A DNA stretch of 64,000 nt. Source: an uncultured Bacillus sp. Its GTDB lineage: Bacteria > Bacillota > Bacilli > Bacillales_B > DSM-18226. Each line of letters begins with the position of its first letter. Position 1 is the first letter of the stretch. The stretch lies in NCBI RefSeq assembly GCF_946478885.1, contig NZ_CAMLDX010000001.1, forward strand, positions 58,150 to 122,149, in the 5' to 3' direction. The position numbers and the translations under genes are program-made. The notes below the pieces were generated by a model. That model had not been told where the DNA came from. It ran no database searches and saw only the letters and a program-made list of their open reading frames with translations. Shown one piece after another: positions 9,691-18,630 of the stretch.

Positions 9691-10375
9691 TTGTTAATTC
9701 CTCCACTAAGGTTGGATTCCAGCCTTTTCCATCTACCCATTCAATGTAGACGCGATATTTTTGTTTCGTGTCTTTTGCCTGCACCGTACCAACCGACTTA
9801 TCCTCTCCATTGTTTCCCAGGTAATAGATAGTCATATTGCCTTCATCAATGCCCGTGGCATAGGAGATAGCCTGTACCATTTCATCCCAGTCCACACCGC
9901 TATAATTATTGGAATGTTTACCGGTTTGCTCAGTACCGACAGGCTTCCAACCAGGATTCACAATTGTTTTCTTGACGTCTGGATCATTTCCGCCCTCTGT
10001 CACAATCTCGCTGTCCTGTTCCTTATCCTCTTTATCCGCAACAGCATCACTGTTATCATTCTTATCCTCTAGATTCTTGTCTGCTTCAGTGTCGTCGATA
10101 GCCTCTGATTCATCATCTTGTTGATTCGAATCTTTGCTAGACTGACCAGTACGCTCTGATGTCCCTGCTTTTGTATCGATACTGCTGTTCTTCGTCTGAT
10201 TTTCAGTCGCAGTTGTCCCAGCCTGCTGATCATCTGTAAAAAAAATTTTTATCGAAACAATGACAATCAGTAATAATACAATCACAATCAAGCTATTCAA
10301 AATAATATTCGTTTTACGTCTTTTTTCTCTTTTCTGTAAACGAGAATTTTGAAAAGGTTGACGCTCATCTTTCAT
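9686..10375 (-). CDS. yrrS: YrrS membrane-anchored protein (DUF1510)
   Basis: A 229-residue protein of unknown function with a basic N-terminus (RLQKREKRRKTN), one membrane helix (IILNSLIVIVLLLIVIVSIK), a long acidic Asp/Glu/Lys/Ser-rich linker and a folded C-terminal domain (residues about 140-229, DUF1510). The bulk is predicted to be extracytoplasmic. I chose the ATG at 10375, eight bases after AGAGGAG. It lies directly downstream of pbpI, as yrrS follows yrrR in B. subtilis, suggesting a linked role in the forespore cell wall, which is inference. Confidence 0.88.
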   Translation of the reverse strand: MKDERQPFQNSRLQKREKRRKTNIILNSLIVIVLLLIVIVSIKIFFTDDQQAGTTATENQTKNSSIDTKAGTSERTGQSSKDSNQQDDESEAIDDTEADKNLEDKNDNSDAVADKEDKEQDSEIVTEGGNDPDVKKTIVNPGWKPVGTEQTGKHSNNYSGVDWDEMVQAISYATGIDEGNMTIYYLGNNGEDKSVGTVQAKDTKQKYRVYIEWVDGKGWNPTLVEELTK

Positions 10376-10542
10376 CGTCATTCTCCTCTCTCAAAAAATA
10401 GCTGTCGATACATATTGTACAGTCACAGCTGCTTCCTATCAACTCATAACCCTTTTTTGAAATTAGCCTTGGCAGAGCTCTGAAATTTAAAAACGATTTT
10501 TACTATACCATAAGGGAGACAAATTGAAAAGGTTCAAAGGGA

Positions 10543-12315
10543 TTAATCTTTCTTTGTATGATCATACTCATATACATATTTAACCATATCTGAAAATAAT
10601 TGATTAACTCCTCCTTCATTTGAGCGAACATCAAGATTAACCGCTACAAGAACATATTTTGGCTGTTGAAAAGGAAAATAACCGGCAAACCACTTATTAT
10701 GAAGCTGTTCTCCATCTTCCAGAAACTTTCCTGTTTCTCCAGTACCTGATTTGCCAGCCATTTCATAGGGAAGATTTCGGAACACATTCCCAGTTCCCTC
10801 CTTGTTTATCACAACTTCCCGGAGTAATTTTTGCAGCTTTGATGCTGTATAGGGGGAAATATTGTCTCCTTCCAGCTTCTGTTCCTTAAAGGCGAGCAGA
10901 GTTGTTCCGTTTTTATACTCGATCCCTGATGAGAATCTGACCATTTTCTTAGTTCCTCCTCTCGCAATTGTCGCCATCATATTGGCCACTGCAAGCGGTG
11001 TTGCTCTAACCTCATGCTGGCCAATGCCTGTGAGAGCCGCATAATTCGGATCCTTCTTTGCTCCTTCTGTTAAGAACACCCGGCCATTTTCTTCCTCTGG
11101 AAGCTGCTGAAAATGATCCAAATGATACACATCTCCCTGCCATCCAACCGGCCCAATAATAGAAAGCTTCTTGGCATAATCTTCAAGAGTATTACTGTCT
11201 ATTTTTTGTAATTCCTTTGCCAGTGTAGCGAAGGTATAGTTGCAGCTCCTGGCAAAGCTGTCCGTAAAGGTAAGCTGACCATGCTGATATTGACGATCGG
11301 GTTCTCCATTAATTTTTTTGCTGCAATTATATAATTTTGTCGGGTTATCAAGCTGGTGTTCAATAGCCGCTGCGGCAACTACTGTTTTAAAGATTGAGCC
11401 GGTGATCTGTTCCTTTAGCATTACATTTTCAATTCCTCCCGTTTTTTCATTAAAGGGATCCTTGCGGTTAATTTCCGGCCGGGAAACAAGAGTAAGTACA
11501 GCATTCGTTTCAATATCAAGGAGGATTAAACCTCCCTTTTTAATTCCGTATTGGGTTGCAAGTTCTTCTGCCTTTTGCTGCAGATCTGCATCAATAGTCG
11601 TTTTGACATTGATTGGATAAAAAGGATTGGCTGGCTCAATGTATTTCACATTGATGCCAAACAATGGACCACCACTTGCATCAACATGATAGACAAGCTT
11701 TGCCTCACCTTCTGGCAGCAGAAATTCATCAAAGCTCTTTTCCATTCCGGTCAGTCCAATAGAGGTCTTCGAAGAAATTTTCTTATCTGGATAACGTGCT
11801 GCCAGCAGCTGATCATTTTCACCCGTAATTCCGATTAAATGCCCGGCTAGATCTGTTGGCAGATCAATTTTTTTCTCAACCGCAAAAACACCGGGAATCT
11901 GTAATTGGTTAATTTTTTTCATTTGTTCCTTGGTTAATTTCAGCGGTGCCGGCGTGCCATAGGTAAATGGCTCCTCTGCCTTGCTCACCTCAGCTGTCAA
12001 GGCAGCTTCCGAAACGCCAATAATGTCCGCCACCTTTCCCGCATCCCACTTTGTTTTCTTCAAAAAGGGAAACAGAATTAACGACGGGATATATTGATGA
12101 GTTAACGGCTTCCCATTTTTATCAAGAAACCCGCCTCTCCCGCTGTCAATCACAATTTCCTGAGAACGTTGTGCGACACTTTCTTCCAATAAATTAATCC
12201 TGTGCTTGGAGAAATGTTCTGTTTCAAATAGTTGAAGCTGCATTAATCTCCCTAATAGCAGAGCAAAACAAACTAAACAAAGACATGTGACAATGACTGC
12301 TCTTTTTTTCCACAT
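10543..12315 (-). CDS. pbpI: Penicillin-binding protein PbpI (class B transpeptidase)
   Basis: Class B penicillin-binding protein that cross-links peptidoglycan; B. subtilis PbpI (YrrR, PBP4b) is expressed under sigma-F in the forespore. The 590-residue protein has an N-terminal signal anchor (residues 5-25), a dimerisation/pedestal region and a C-terminal transpeptidase domain. SIFK (catalytic serine 307), SCN and KSGTGE are the three active-site motifs. The ATG at 12315 uses GAGGTG, which forms the 3' arm of the greA hairpin, so its translation could be affected by that structure. It is followed by yrrS. Confidence 0.94.
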   Translation of the reverse strand: MWKKRAVIVTCLCLVCFALLLGRLMQLQLFETEHFSKHRINLLEESVAQRSQEIVIDSGRGGFLDKNGKPLTHQYIPSLILFPFLKKTKWDAGKVADIIGVSEAALTAEVSKAEEPFTYGTPAPLKLTKEQMKKINQLQIPGVFAVEKKIDLPTDLAGHLIGITGENDQLLAARYPDKKISSKTSIGLTGMEKSFDEFLLPEGEAKLVYHVDASGGPLFGINVKYIEPANPFYPINVKTTIDADLQQKAEELATQYGIKKGGLILLDIETNAVLTLVSRPEINRKDPFNEKTGGIENVMLKEQITGSIFKTVVAAAAIEHQLDNPTKLYNCSKKINGEPDRQYQHGQLTFTDSFARSCNYTFATLAKELQKIDSNTLEDYAKKLSIIGPVGWQGDVYHLDHFQQLPEEENGRVFLTEGAKKDPNYAALTGIGQHEVRATPLAVANMMATIARGGTKKMVRFSSGIEYKNGTTLLAFKEQKLEGDNISPYTASKLQKLLREVVINKEGTGNVFRNLPYEMAGKSGTGETGKFLEDGEQLHNKWFAGYFPFQQPKYVLVAVNLDVRSNEGGVNQLFSDMVKYVYEYDHTKKD

Positions 12316-12324
12316 AAATTATAA

Positions 12325-12353
12325 ACACCTCGTCAAAAGTGTTGACGAGGTGT
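12325..12353 (-). terminator. greA hairpin that also holds the pbpI ribosome site
   Basis: ACACCTCGTCAA pairs perfectly with TTGACGAGGTGT around a 5-nt loop, 27 bp after the greA stop. A short T-run (TTTATAATTT) follows. The GAGGTG of the 3' arm is the best ribosome site for pbpI. Confidence 0.75.
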
Positions 12354-12379
12354 GCTTATTGTAAACCAATTAATTGAAA

Positions 12380-12856
12380 TTATTTGATTGAAATAATTCG
12401 GACAACCATTTCTCCACCTGGTGTTGAAACGGATACTTCTTCTCCAATTTTGCGTCCAAGCAGACTTTTAGCTATCGGGGAGTCATTGGAAATCTTTCCT
12501 TCAAACGGATCTGCCTCCGCACTGCCGACTATCGCATAGGTTTCTTCTTCTCCATCTGGCAGCTCGACAAAGGTAACCGAACTCCCCAATGAAACTGTAT
12601 CACCGCTTAATTCATCTTCAGAGATAATTTTTGCGTTGCGAATCATATTTTCAAGTGTAGTAATACGCCCTTCAACAAAAGCCTGTTCTTCCTTTGCTGA
12701 ATCGTACTCAGAGTTTTCGGATAGGTCGCCAAAACTGCGGGCAATCTTAATCCGCTCCACCACTTCTTTACGTTTAACCGTTTTCAACTGTTCTAGTTCT
12801 TGTTCAAGCTTTTCTTTCCCAGCTTGTGTCATCGGAAATTCTTTTTCTATTGCCAA
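12380..12856 (-). CDS. greA: Transcription elongation factor GreA
   Basis: Binds the RNA polymerase secondary channel and promotes cleavage of backtracked RNA. The 158-residue length is typical. The N-terminal coiled coil (residues about 10-75) carries the acidic tip [15 protein letters not shown] with its catalytic Asp and Glu, and the C-terminal FKBP-like globular domain ends [12 protein letters not shown]. In B. subtilis udk (uridine kinase) lies immediately upstream of greA; here the 239 bp upstream hold no gene, so udk is absent from this position. Confidence 0.97.
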   Translation of the reverse strand: MAIEKEFPMTQAGKEKLEQELEQLKTVKRKEVVERIKIARSFGDLSENSEYDSAKEEQAFVEGRITTLENMIRNAKIISEDELSGDTVSLGSSVTFVELPDGEEETYAIVGSAEADPFEGKISNDSPIAKSLLGRKIGEEVSVSTPGGEMVVRIISIK

Positions 12857-12946
12857 AACCCTTCACTCCTTCTAGTATTCACAAACCCAATAGTGGATGC
12901 AGTTAAAGATAAGTGCAAAATCTTCTATTGATTAAAATATATACAT

Positions 12947-12970
12947 GCGCGTTCTTTGTAGAACGCGCAC
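12947..12970. terminator. Terminator hairpin between yrrO and greA
   Basis: TGCGCGTTCT and AGAACGCGCA form a perfect 10-bp stem with a TTGT loop. It lies about 125 bp downstream of yrrO (minus strand). The better T-run is on the plus strand (CTTTTATTTTAT), so it may work in both directions. Confidence 0.7.
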
Positions 12971-13095
12971 TTTTATTTTATATCACAACGGAATTTTTTT
13001 ATTTATGCTATTGTTACACAAAAAAAGTGATTATGCAATTGATTCAGATGGAATTTTGCTGTTTTGTAATAAACATGATCTAATGCTCGGCAAAT

Positions 13096-14364
13096 TCAAA
13101 GTTCTTTTCTCATCATATTATTTGGATATACCGGCTGCGTCACTTTAAACTGCACTATTTGCAGCGGATGACGAGCGGCATCCAATTCTTGTCCATCCTC
13201 ATCCCAAATCCTGTCAATTATCATCGTGAAGTTTTCGATTTCCGGCCCAAAGAACTCAACTTCCTGACCAGGCTTAAAATGGTTTCGCTGCTGCACTGTG
13301 ACCATGCCGGTTTCCGGATTATAATCCAAAACAAGCCCGGCAAAATCAAAACTTGTCTTTTTGCTATGATTACCAAACATTTGCTCTTTATACCCAGGAA
13401 CTCCTTCAAAAAAGGCCGGAGCTGTTTCCCGATTTGCGCACTTTTCCAATTCATCAAGCCATTCCTGTTTAAATGCAAAATGATCCGGATCGGCACAATA
13501 AGCATCGATCACTTTGCGATAGACACTGACAACGGTGGCAATATAGTGGATGGACTTCATCCGTCCTTCTATTTTTAAGCTGTCGATACCCAATTCAATT
13601 ACTTTTGGAATGGATTGAATAAGTATTAAATCCTTTGGACTCATAGCAAACGGTGAATCCTCCCCGCCGTATAGCGGGACTTCATCATTTTCACTGCGCT
13701 GATACAGGTCATAATCCCAGCGGCATGACTGACAGCACCCGCCGCGGTTTGAATCCCTTGCTGTCATATGATTGCTTAATGTACAGCGGCCAGAATAAGC
13801 GATACACATGGCTCCATGAACAAATGTTTCGATTTCAATGTCTACTTTTTCTTTCATTTCTCTAATTTCATCCGCACTTGTTTCACGTGCCAAAACAACA
13901 CGCTGCAGACCTTCCTCTTTCCAAAATTGGATCGCCTTCCAATTGGTTAAGGATTGCTGGGTACTTAAATGAACCTCAATTTCGGGGGCCAATCTTTTAC
14001 AGGTTTCAATGATTAATGGATCCGCAACAATGATTCCGTGTACTCCAGCTTCTTTCAGACCCATTATATATTCTTCCAAGCCGGAAATATTTTCGTTATG
14101 GGCAATAATATTTGTCGTCACATAAATTTTAGCACCATATTCTTTGGCAAATTCCACACCTTCCTTCATTTCTTCAAATGTGAAATTATCCGCATTTGAA
14201 CGAAGGCCGTACTCTTGACCGCCGATAAAAACGGCATCCGCACCATAATGAACGGCAATTTTTAGCTTCTCCAGGTTACCGGCTGGTGCCAGCAATTCCG
14301 GTTTTTTTACGATCACTCGTTTTCCATTCACAATTTGTGAAATGGGTTCTTTTACAATGGCCAT
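13096..14364 (-). CDS. yrrO: U32-family tRNA hydroxylation protein TrhP2 (YrrO)
   Basis: Member of the peptidase U32 family. B. subtilis YrrO (TrhP2), together with YrrN, is needed for prephenate-dependent hydroxylation of uridine 34 in certain tRNAs. The 422-residue protein holds the U32 signature ETFVHGAMCIAYSGRC followed by LSNHMTARDSNRGGCCQSCR, with the cysteines expected to bind an iron-sulfur cluster. I chose the ATG at 14364, six bases after AAAGGAG; it gives the B. subtilis length. It follows yrrN and trmR on the same strand, forming a wobble-modification operon. Confidence 0.93.
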   Translation of the reverse strand: MAIVKEPISQIVNGKRVIVKKPELLAPAGNLEKLKIAVHYGADAVFIGGQEYGLRSNADNFTFEEMKEGVEFAKEYGAKIYVTTNIIAHNENISGLEEYIMGLKEAGVHGIIVADPLIIETCKRLAPEIEVHLSTQQSLTNWKAIQFWKEEGLQRVVLARETSADEIREMKEKVDIEIETFVHGAMCIAYSGRCTLSNHMTARDSNRGGCCQSCRWDYDLYQRSENDEVPLYGGEDSPFAMSPKDLILIQSIPKVIELGIDSLKIEGRMKSIHYIATVVSVYRKVIDAYCADPDHFAFKQEWLDELEKCANRETAPAFFEGVPGYKEQMFGNHSKKTSFDFAGLVLDYNPETGMVTVQQRNHFKPGQEVEFFGPEIENFTMIIDRIWDEDGQELDAARHPLQIVQFKVTQPVYPNNMMRKEL

Positions 14365-14445
14365 CATAATCTCCTTTCTCAATATTTGAATATTTCATCC
14401 AAAATCGTTCTTTTTTCTTTCCTGATCGAACGTTTTTCTCCTTGA

Positions 14446-15378
14446 TTAATATACCGATTCCTTAAAGAAGAAGCCTGTATCTAATAGACGGTATGACGGC
14501 TGAATTTCTTCTATTTGCGCCAATAATTCCCCTTTGATCGCTTCATATGCTTCAGGGTCTTCTGCATAAGCATCAAGTGCCCTGCGATAAAGGCTTGTAA
14601 CAGCGATGATATACTCCGAAGTCTGCAAAATCCCGTCAATTTTAAACGAATCAATTTCCGCCTCCATCATATCTTCTAATTCATCGATCATGCATAAGTC
14701 AGCGGGACTCATAATATGGGTGCCATTTTCATCCTCAAAAATAGGATATTTGTTGTCACGTTCTTTATCATGGAGAAACATATTTTTTTCGAATTTTTGA
14801 CTCTGCACTTCCAATGTCTTTCCCTGATATTCAAAATAATTTCCTAATAAAGACCGCTTCGATTGAAACATATTGATCATTCCATGGATCTGTACCTCAA
14901 TTTCTACTTCTGCATGGCTCTTCATTTCAAGTATAGCATCCATGTTAATTTCCCTAGCAGTCGCTGCTCTCTTCGCTCCTTTTCGTCCCCAATAGTTGCA
15001 TGTATACCAATTGGTTGCAAGCTTCTCCGTATCCCAATGAAGAGGCATATCCGGTGCTGCTTCTCTTGCAGCTATTAAAACAGCCGGATCACCAAATATG
15101 ATGGCATCTGCTCCTGCCTGCTGTAAAAACTGCAAATACCCGTTAAGCTCCCGAACTTTATCATTATGAAACAGGGCATTCATCGCCACATATACCTTTT
15201 TACCCTTTTCGTGAGCAATTTTTATGGCCGTTTTTACTGCTTCCCGAGAAAATTCACCTGCCAATCGCAAACCAAAACGTTGTTCTCCAATTACAAATGC
15301 ATCTGCTCCTGCATTCACTAATGGAAGAATATCCTCTACCTTTTTCGGCGTTACTAATAATTCCGGTATTTTCACCAT
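14446..15378 (-). CDS. yrrN: U32-family tRNA hydroxylation protein TrhP1 (YrrN)
   Basis: A 310-residue U32-family partner of YrrO in tRNA U34 hydroxylation (established for the B. subtilis proteins). The fold is recognisable (PLVNAGADAFVIGEQRFGLR at the start, EVEIEVQIHGMINMFQSKRS at the signature). However, the signature cysteines seen in YrrO are missing, which fits a non-cluster-binding partner. The ATG at 15378 lies six bases after GAGGTG; this ribosome site overlaps the trmR stop codon, so translation is probably coupled. Confidence 0.92.
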   Translation of the reverse strand: MVKIPELLVTPKKVEDILPLVNAGADAFVIGEQRFGLRLAGEFSREAVKTAIKIAHEKGKKVYVAMNALFHNDKVRELNGYLQFLQQAGADAIIFGDPAVLIAAREAAPDMPLHWDTEKLATNWYTCNYWGRKGAKRAATAREINMDAILEMKSHAEVEIEVQIHGMINMFQSKRSLLGNYFEYQGKTLEVQSQKFEKNMFLHDKERDNKYPIFEDENGTHIMSPADLCMIDELEDMMEAEIDSFKIDGILQTSEYIIAVTSLYRRALDAYAEDPEAYEAIKGELLAQIEEIQPSYRLLDTGFFFKESVY

Positions 15379-15383
15379 TTTTT

Positions 15384-16019
15384 TCACCTCTTCTTGCTAA
15401 TTGCGACTCCATCCCCTATCGGCAGAATAACGGTATCATAATCTGGATGGCTTGTTAACCACTCATTAAAGTGCTTAATCTTACTGACGATTCCATTTGT
15501 TCGCTTATGTGCAATGGTTTCCTCCGCTACAAGTCCTTTAAATAAAACATTATCGGTAATAATAATTCCCCGCTCCGTCAAATATCGGGAGTAAAGCTCA
15601 AAAAAGCGCTTGTACTGTCCTTTTGCAGCATCAATAAAGATAGCGTCAAAAGGGGCATAATCAGCTACCTCCTCCTCTTTCTCGAGGGCATCGCCTTTTA
15701 TTAAAATCGTTTGTCCGTTTCCATAACGCCCAAAGTTTTCCTGAGCGATTTGTGCCCGTTCCTCATCGCGTTCAATGGTCACTATTTGAGCAGAGGGCAA
15801 CGCGTGCGCCATTCTTAATGCAGAATACCCAATCGCGGTGCCTATTTCAAGAATGCATTCTGGCTGCAGTATTCTCAACATCTGCAGCATCGTCTCCATA
15901 CCGGCTGTTTCCATGATCGGCACATGGTGTTCTGCCGCATATTTCTCCATTTTCATGAAAAATTCCGGGCGTTCCGGAATCAAGCTGTCAATATAAGCAT
16001 GTATCTTATCATTTTGCAA
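15384..16019 (-). CDS. trmR: tRNA 5-hydroxyuridine methyltransferase TrmR (YrrM)
   Basis: SAM-dependent O-methyltransferase that turns 5-hydroxyuridine at tRNA position 34 into 5-methoxyuridine, the step after YrrN/YrrO. Motif I is ILEIGTAIGYSALRMA; the metal/SAM region FDAIFIDAAKGQY and TDNVLFKG are characteristic of the COMT-like class. I chose a TTG start at 16019 (211 residues), because GAGGGG lies six bases upstream. The ATG at 16046 has no ribosome site and would place the Shine-Dalgarno inside the gene. First gene of the trmR-yrrN-yrrO operon. Confidence 0.92.
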   Translation of the reverse strand: MQNDKIHAYIDSLIPERPEFFMKMEKYAAEHHVPIMETAGMETMLQMLRILQPECILEIGTAIGYSALRMAHALPSAQIVTIERDEERAQIAQENFGRYGNGQTILIKGDALEKEEEVADYAPFDAIFIDAAKGQYKRFFELYSRYLTERGIIITDNVLFKGLVAEETIAHKRTNGIVSKIKHFNEWLTSHPDYDTVILPIGDGVAISKKR

Positions 16020-16152
16020 TGTAAGTCCCCTCGATCCGTTAAGCATGAAAAAAATAGCGTTTCACAGCAGGGCATGACTATGCCGCAAACTATGTCTACG
16101 CTACTTGAACAATGTTCATTAGAAACACGCTTTTTATTTTATCATAAGCGCA

Positions 16153-16181
16153 CGGAGAATGCTACTTCCCTGCATTCTCCG
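16153..16181 (-). terminator. Hairpin after mltG
   Basis: CGGAGAATGC and GCATTCTCCG form a perfect 10-bp stem with a 9-nt loop, 24 bp after the mltG stop. The T-run is poor, so it may be an intrinsic terminator of moderate strength. Confidence 0.6.
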
Positions 16182-16204
16182 TTGCTTTGACAAGCGGTCC
16201 CATG

Positions 16205-17341
16205 CTACTCCCCGGTGATATGCTCTTCCTTCTTTACATTATGCTCATTATTTGTTTTGGAGAACAGTACATCTCCTTCCGGTGTAGCTAAGAAATATAA
16301 ATACTCAGTTTCTGCCGGAGATAAAGCGGCCTCAATCGAGGTGATTCCTGCATTGGCAATCGGACCAGGTGTCAAGCCGGCATTCTTATACGTATTATAA
16401 GGTGAATCCACTTCTAAATCTTTGTAATACACGCGGTCTTTATGCTCCCCAAGTGCATAAAGAACCGTAGGATCCGTTTGAAGTGGCATTCCTGCCTCTA
16501 TCCGATTATAAAATACACTGGCAATCTTATTTCGGTCTACTTTTTCGGTTGCTTCTTCCTCTATTAAGGAGGCCATAGTCAAAATCTCATGTACAGACAT
16601 TTGTTTTTCTTCCATTTGTCCTCTATATTCATCCAGTACCGCTTTTGTTTTATCGAGCATAACCGCAGCAATTTCATCAATCTCCGGATTTTCCGTATAA
16701 AATGAATAAGTTGCAGGAAACAAATAACCCTCCAAAGGATATTTAACTGTCGGTTTCAGTATTTCATCTGATAAAACATCAGGATATTTCGCGATCAAAT
16801 CTTCAACAAAAATCGGATCATTGAATCGCTGTAAGATATCCTCTTGCTTATGATTGGTTTTTTTAGCAATAATAGCTGCAATCTCCTCTATTTTTTTTCC
16901 TTCCGGTATCGTCATTTTAAAAACCACTTCCTGCATCACTTTCCCGGTTTTCAAACTGTCGATGATTTGCTGAATTGTCATCGAAGGATTCATTTCATAT
17001 TCCCCGGCCATAAAATTTGTTTCATTATTAAATTTCACATAGTATTTAAAGACACGGGCATCCTTTATGACACCATGATCTTCTAATAATTGCGAAATAG
17101 CAGAAATCCCAGAACCAATGGGAATTTCAACCATTATTTTCTCCTTGCTGTCAGGGTTTACCGGTTTTAGTGCAGAGTGTACATAAAAATAACCGCCGCC
17201 AAATACGACAACTGCGATTAATAGCAGGGAGACAGAAATCATAGTCACTATTTTACGTACAAGTTTTGCTTCATTCTGTCTCTCGATCAATTCCTCCGTT
17301 ATTTCAGAATTTTTGTCTTTTTTTTCGCCTGAAGCCTTCAT
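16205..17341 (-). CDS. mltG: Endolytic transglycosylase MltG (YrrL)
   Basis: Membrane-anchored lytic transglycosylase (YceG family) that cleaves nascent glycan strands and ends peptidoglycan chains. The 378-residue protein has a charged cytosolic N-terminus, one membrane helix (residues about 30-54), a LysM-like subdomain and the catalytic domain. The catalytic glutamate lies in MASLIEEEATEK near residue 265, followed by ASVFYNRI and LQTDPTVLYALG. The ATG at 17341 follows GGAGGGGG. It sits between yrzB and trmR, as in B. subtilis. Confidence 0.95.
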   Translation of the reverse strand: MKASGEKKDKNSEITEELIERQNEAKLVRKIVTMISVSLLLIAVVVFGGGYFYVHSALKPVNPDSKEKIMVEIPIGSGISAISQLLEDHGVIKDARVFKYYVKFNNETNFMAGEYEMNPSMTIQQIIDSLKTGKVMQEVVFKMTIPEGKKIEEIAAIIAKKTNHKQEDILQRFNDPIFVEDLIAKYPDVLSDEILKPTVKYPLEGYLFPATYSFYTENPEIDEIAAVMLDKTKAVLDEYRGQMEEKQMSVHEILTMASLIEEEATEKVDRNKIASVFYNRIEAGMPLQTDPTVLYALGEHKDRVYYKDLEVDSPYNTYKNAGLTPGPIANAGITSIEAALSPAETEYLYFLATPEGDVLFSKTNNEHNVKKEEHITGE

Positions 17342-17420
17342 TTTCCCCCTCCATTCAACAGGGTTTTACATATTTTCTCGAATCATTATACTATATTTTT
17401 TTACGATCGTAAAAAAAAGA

Positions 17421-17442
17421 CCGACTATATTGCTATAGCCGG
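17421..17442 (-). terminator. Terminator after yrzB
   Basis: On the minus strand CCGGCTATA and TATAGTCGG (one G-T pair) form a 9-bp stem and are followed by a run of Ts (TCTTTTTTTT). It separates the yrzL-ruvX-yrzB unit from mltG. Confidence 0.75.
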
Positions 17443-17458
17443 CATAATTTTTTTCTTT

Positions 17459-17743
17459 TTATTCGTCATCCTCTTCTTCAAGGAAAGTATTCAGCATTTC
17501 TTCCACTAAGTCCCATTCTGAATCCGTTTCAATCGGCATTAATTCGCCGTCCTCATTGTCTTCGCTTGGAATAAAGGCAGAGGCATGGATCTCAATCTCT
17601 TCATCCTCCTCGCCTTCTCCTACCGGATAATAGAGGACATAGGACTTTCCAAATTCTTCTGAGTCAAAGGTAAATAATATTTCGCAAAGCTGTTCGTTAC
17701 CTTCATCATCTACTACTGTGATGTTATTTTCACCATGATTCAT
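17459..17743 (-). CDS. yrzB: YrzB acidic protein (DUF1292)
   Basis: A 94-residue, strongly acidic DUF1292 protein of unknown function, starting [20 protein letters not shown] and ending in an Asp/Glu tail. It lies 12 bp after ruvX in the conserved alaS-yrzL-ruvX-yrzB order found across Firmicutes. No catalytic motif is visible. Confidence 0.9.
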   Translation of the reverse strand: MNHGENNITVVDDEGNEQLCEILFTFDSEEFGKSYVLYYPVGEGEEDEEIEIHASAFIPSEDNEDGELMPIETDSEWDLVEEMLNTFLEEEDDE

Positions 17744-17755
17744 TTTGTCACCTCA

Positions 17756-18172
17756 TTAATTTTGGCTATCTAAATATCCTTGAAGGATCATAGCTGCTGC
17801 CATTTTATCAATTACTTTTTTGCGTTTCTTGCGGCTGACATCTGCCTCCAGAAGAACCCGCTCAGCTGCGACGGTCGTCAACCTTTCATCCCAAAGAACC
17901 ACCGGGATGCCAAACTTTTTCCGTAGTTCCTCAGCATAAAACTGACTTGCCTCACAGCGTGGTCCGATGGTGCCATTCATGTTTTTTGGCAGGCCCACCA
18001 CTACTTTTGTGACCTCATATTCTTCAATCAGGCTGCCAATTTGTTCGAAGCCAAACTGCTCTGCCTCTTCATTTATTTCGATCGTCTTTAAGCCCTGAGC
18101 AGTCCAGCCAAGCGCATCGCTTATTGCTACACCAACCGTTTTAGAGCCCACATCTAAGCCCATTGTCCTCAT
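17756..18172 (-). CDS. ruvX: YqgF/RuvX family putative Holliday junction resolvase or pre-16S nuclease
   Basis: RNase H-fold protein of the YqgF/RuvX family, implicated in 16S rRNA 5' maturation and, by fold, in junction resolution. The 138-residue length is typical. The acidic active-site strand [15 protein letters not shown] opens the protein; [11 protein letters not shown] and [10 protein letters not shown] supply the other conserved residues. It is the middle gene of yrzL-ruvX-yrzB (YrrK in B. subtilis). Confidence 0.93.
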   Translation of the reverse strand: MRTMGLDVGSKTVGVAISDALGWTAQGLKTIEINEEAEQFGFEQIGSLIEEYEVTKVVVGLPKNMNGTIGPRCEASQFYAEELRKKFGIPVVLWDERLTTVAAERVLLEADVSRKKRKKVIDKMAAAMILQGYLDSQN

Positions 18173-18246
18173 ACACGACCCCTTAAATTCCTTTATTTTC
18201 GGCAGCTTTCTTTTCGTATAAGATGCCAGCTGTATTAGGTGTGCTA

Positions 18247-18510
18247 CTAGCCTATATTTTCCTTTAAATAAGATTTCATAAGCTCTTCAATGATTTCGTC
18301 CCTTTCAAGCTTACGGATCTTATTTCTTGCATCACGATGCCTTGGGATATAGGCTGGATCACCGGACAGCAGGTAACCTACAATTTGGTTAATTGGATTA
18401 TACCCTTTTTCCTGCAAAGCATCATAAACTTGAAGCAATACCTCTTTCACATTATGTTCTACAGGCTCTTCAGGAAAATTGAACCTCATTGTTTGATCAA
18501 ATGAGCTCAT
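18247..18510 (-). CDS. yrzL: IreB family regulatory protein YrzL (DUF965)
   Basis: An 87-residue IreB/DUF965 protein. In Enterococcus faecalis IreB is a phosphorylation substrate of the Ser/Thr kinase IreK and affects cephalosporin resistance; the Bacillus role is unclear. The conserved core [20 protein letters not shown] followed by [10 protein letters not shown] is intact. It lies between alaS (121 bp upstream) and ruvX. Confidence 0.93.
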   Translation of the reverse strand: MSSFDQTMRFNFPEEPVEHNVKEVLLQVYDALQEKGYNPINQIVGYLLSGDPAYIPRHRDARNKIRKLERDEIIEELMKSYLKENIG

Positions 18511-18630
18511 CAGCTACACCTCTCTTTTTGTAGAAGAAAAACAACATCAATAGATGCAAATAACTAATGTATTCGTCTTCCGTCAACCATTCTTATAGTT
18601 ACCTACATTTTACACTACTTTGGGACATTA

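Noticed and set aside
12945..13148. 67-codon plus-strand ORF between greA and yrrO
   Set aside because: It starts inside a terminator hairpin and runs into yrrO antisense; no ribosome site.
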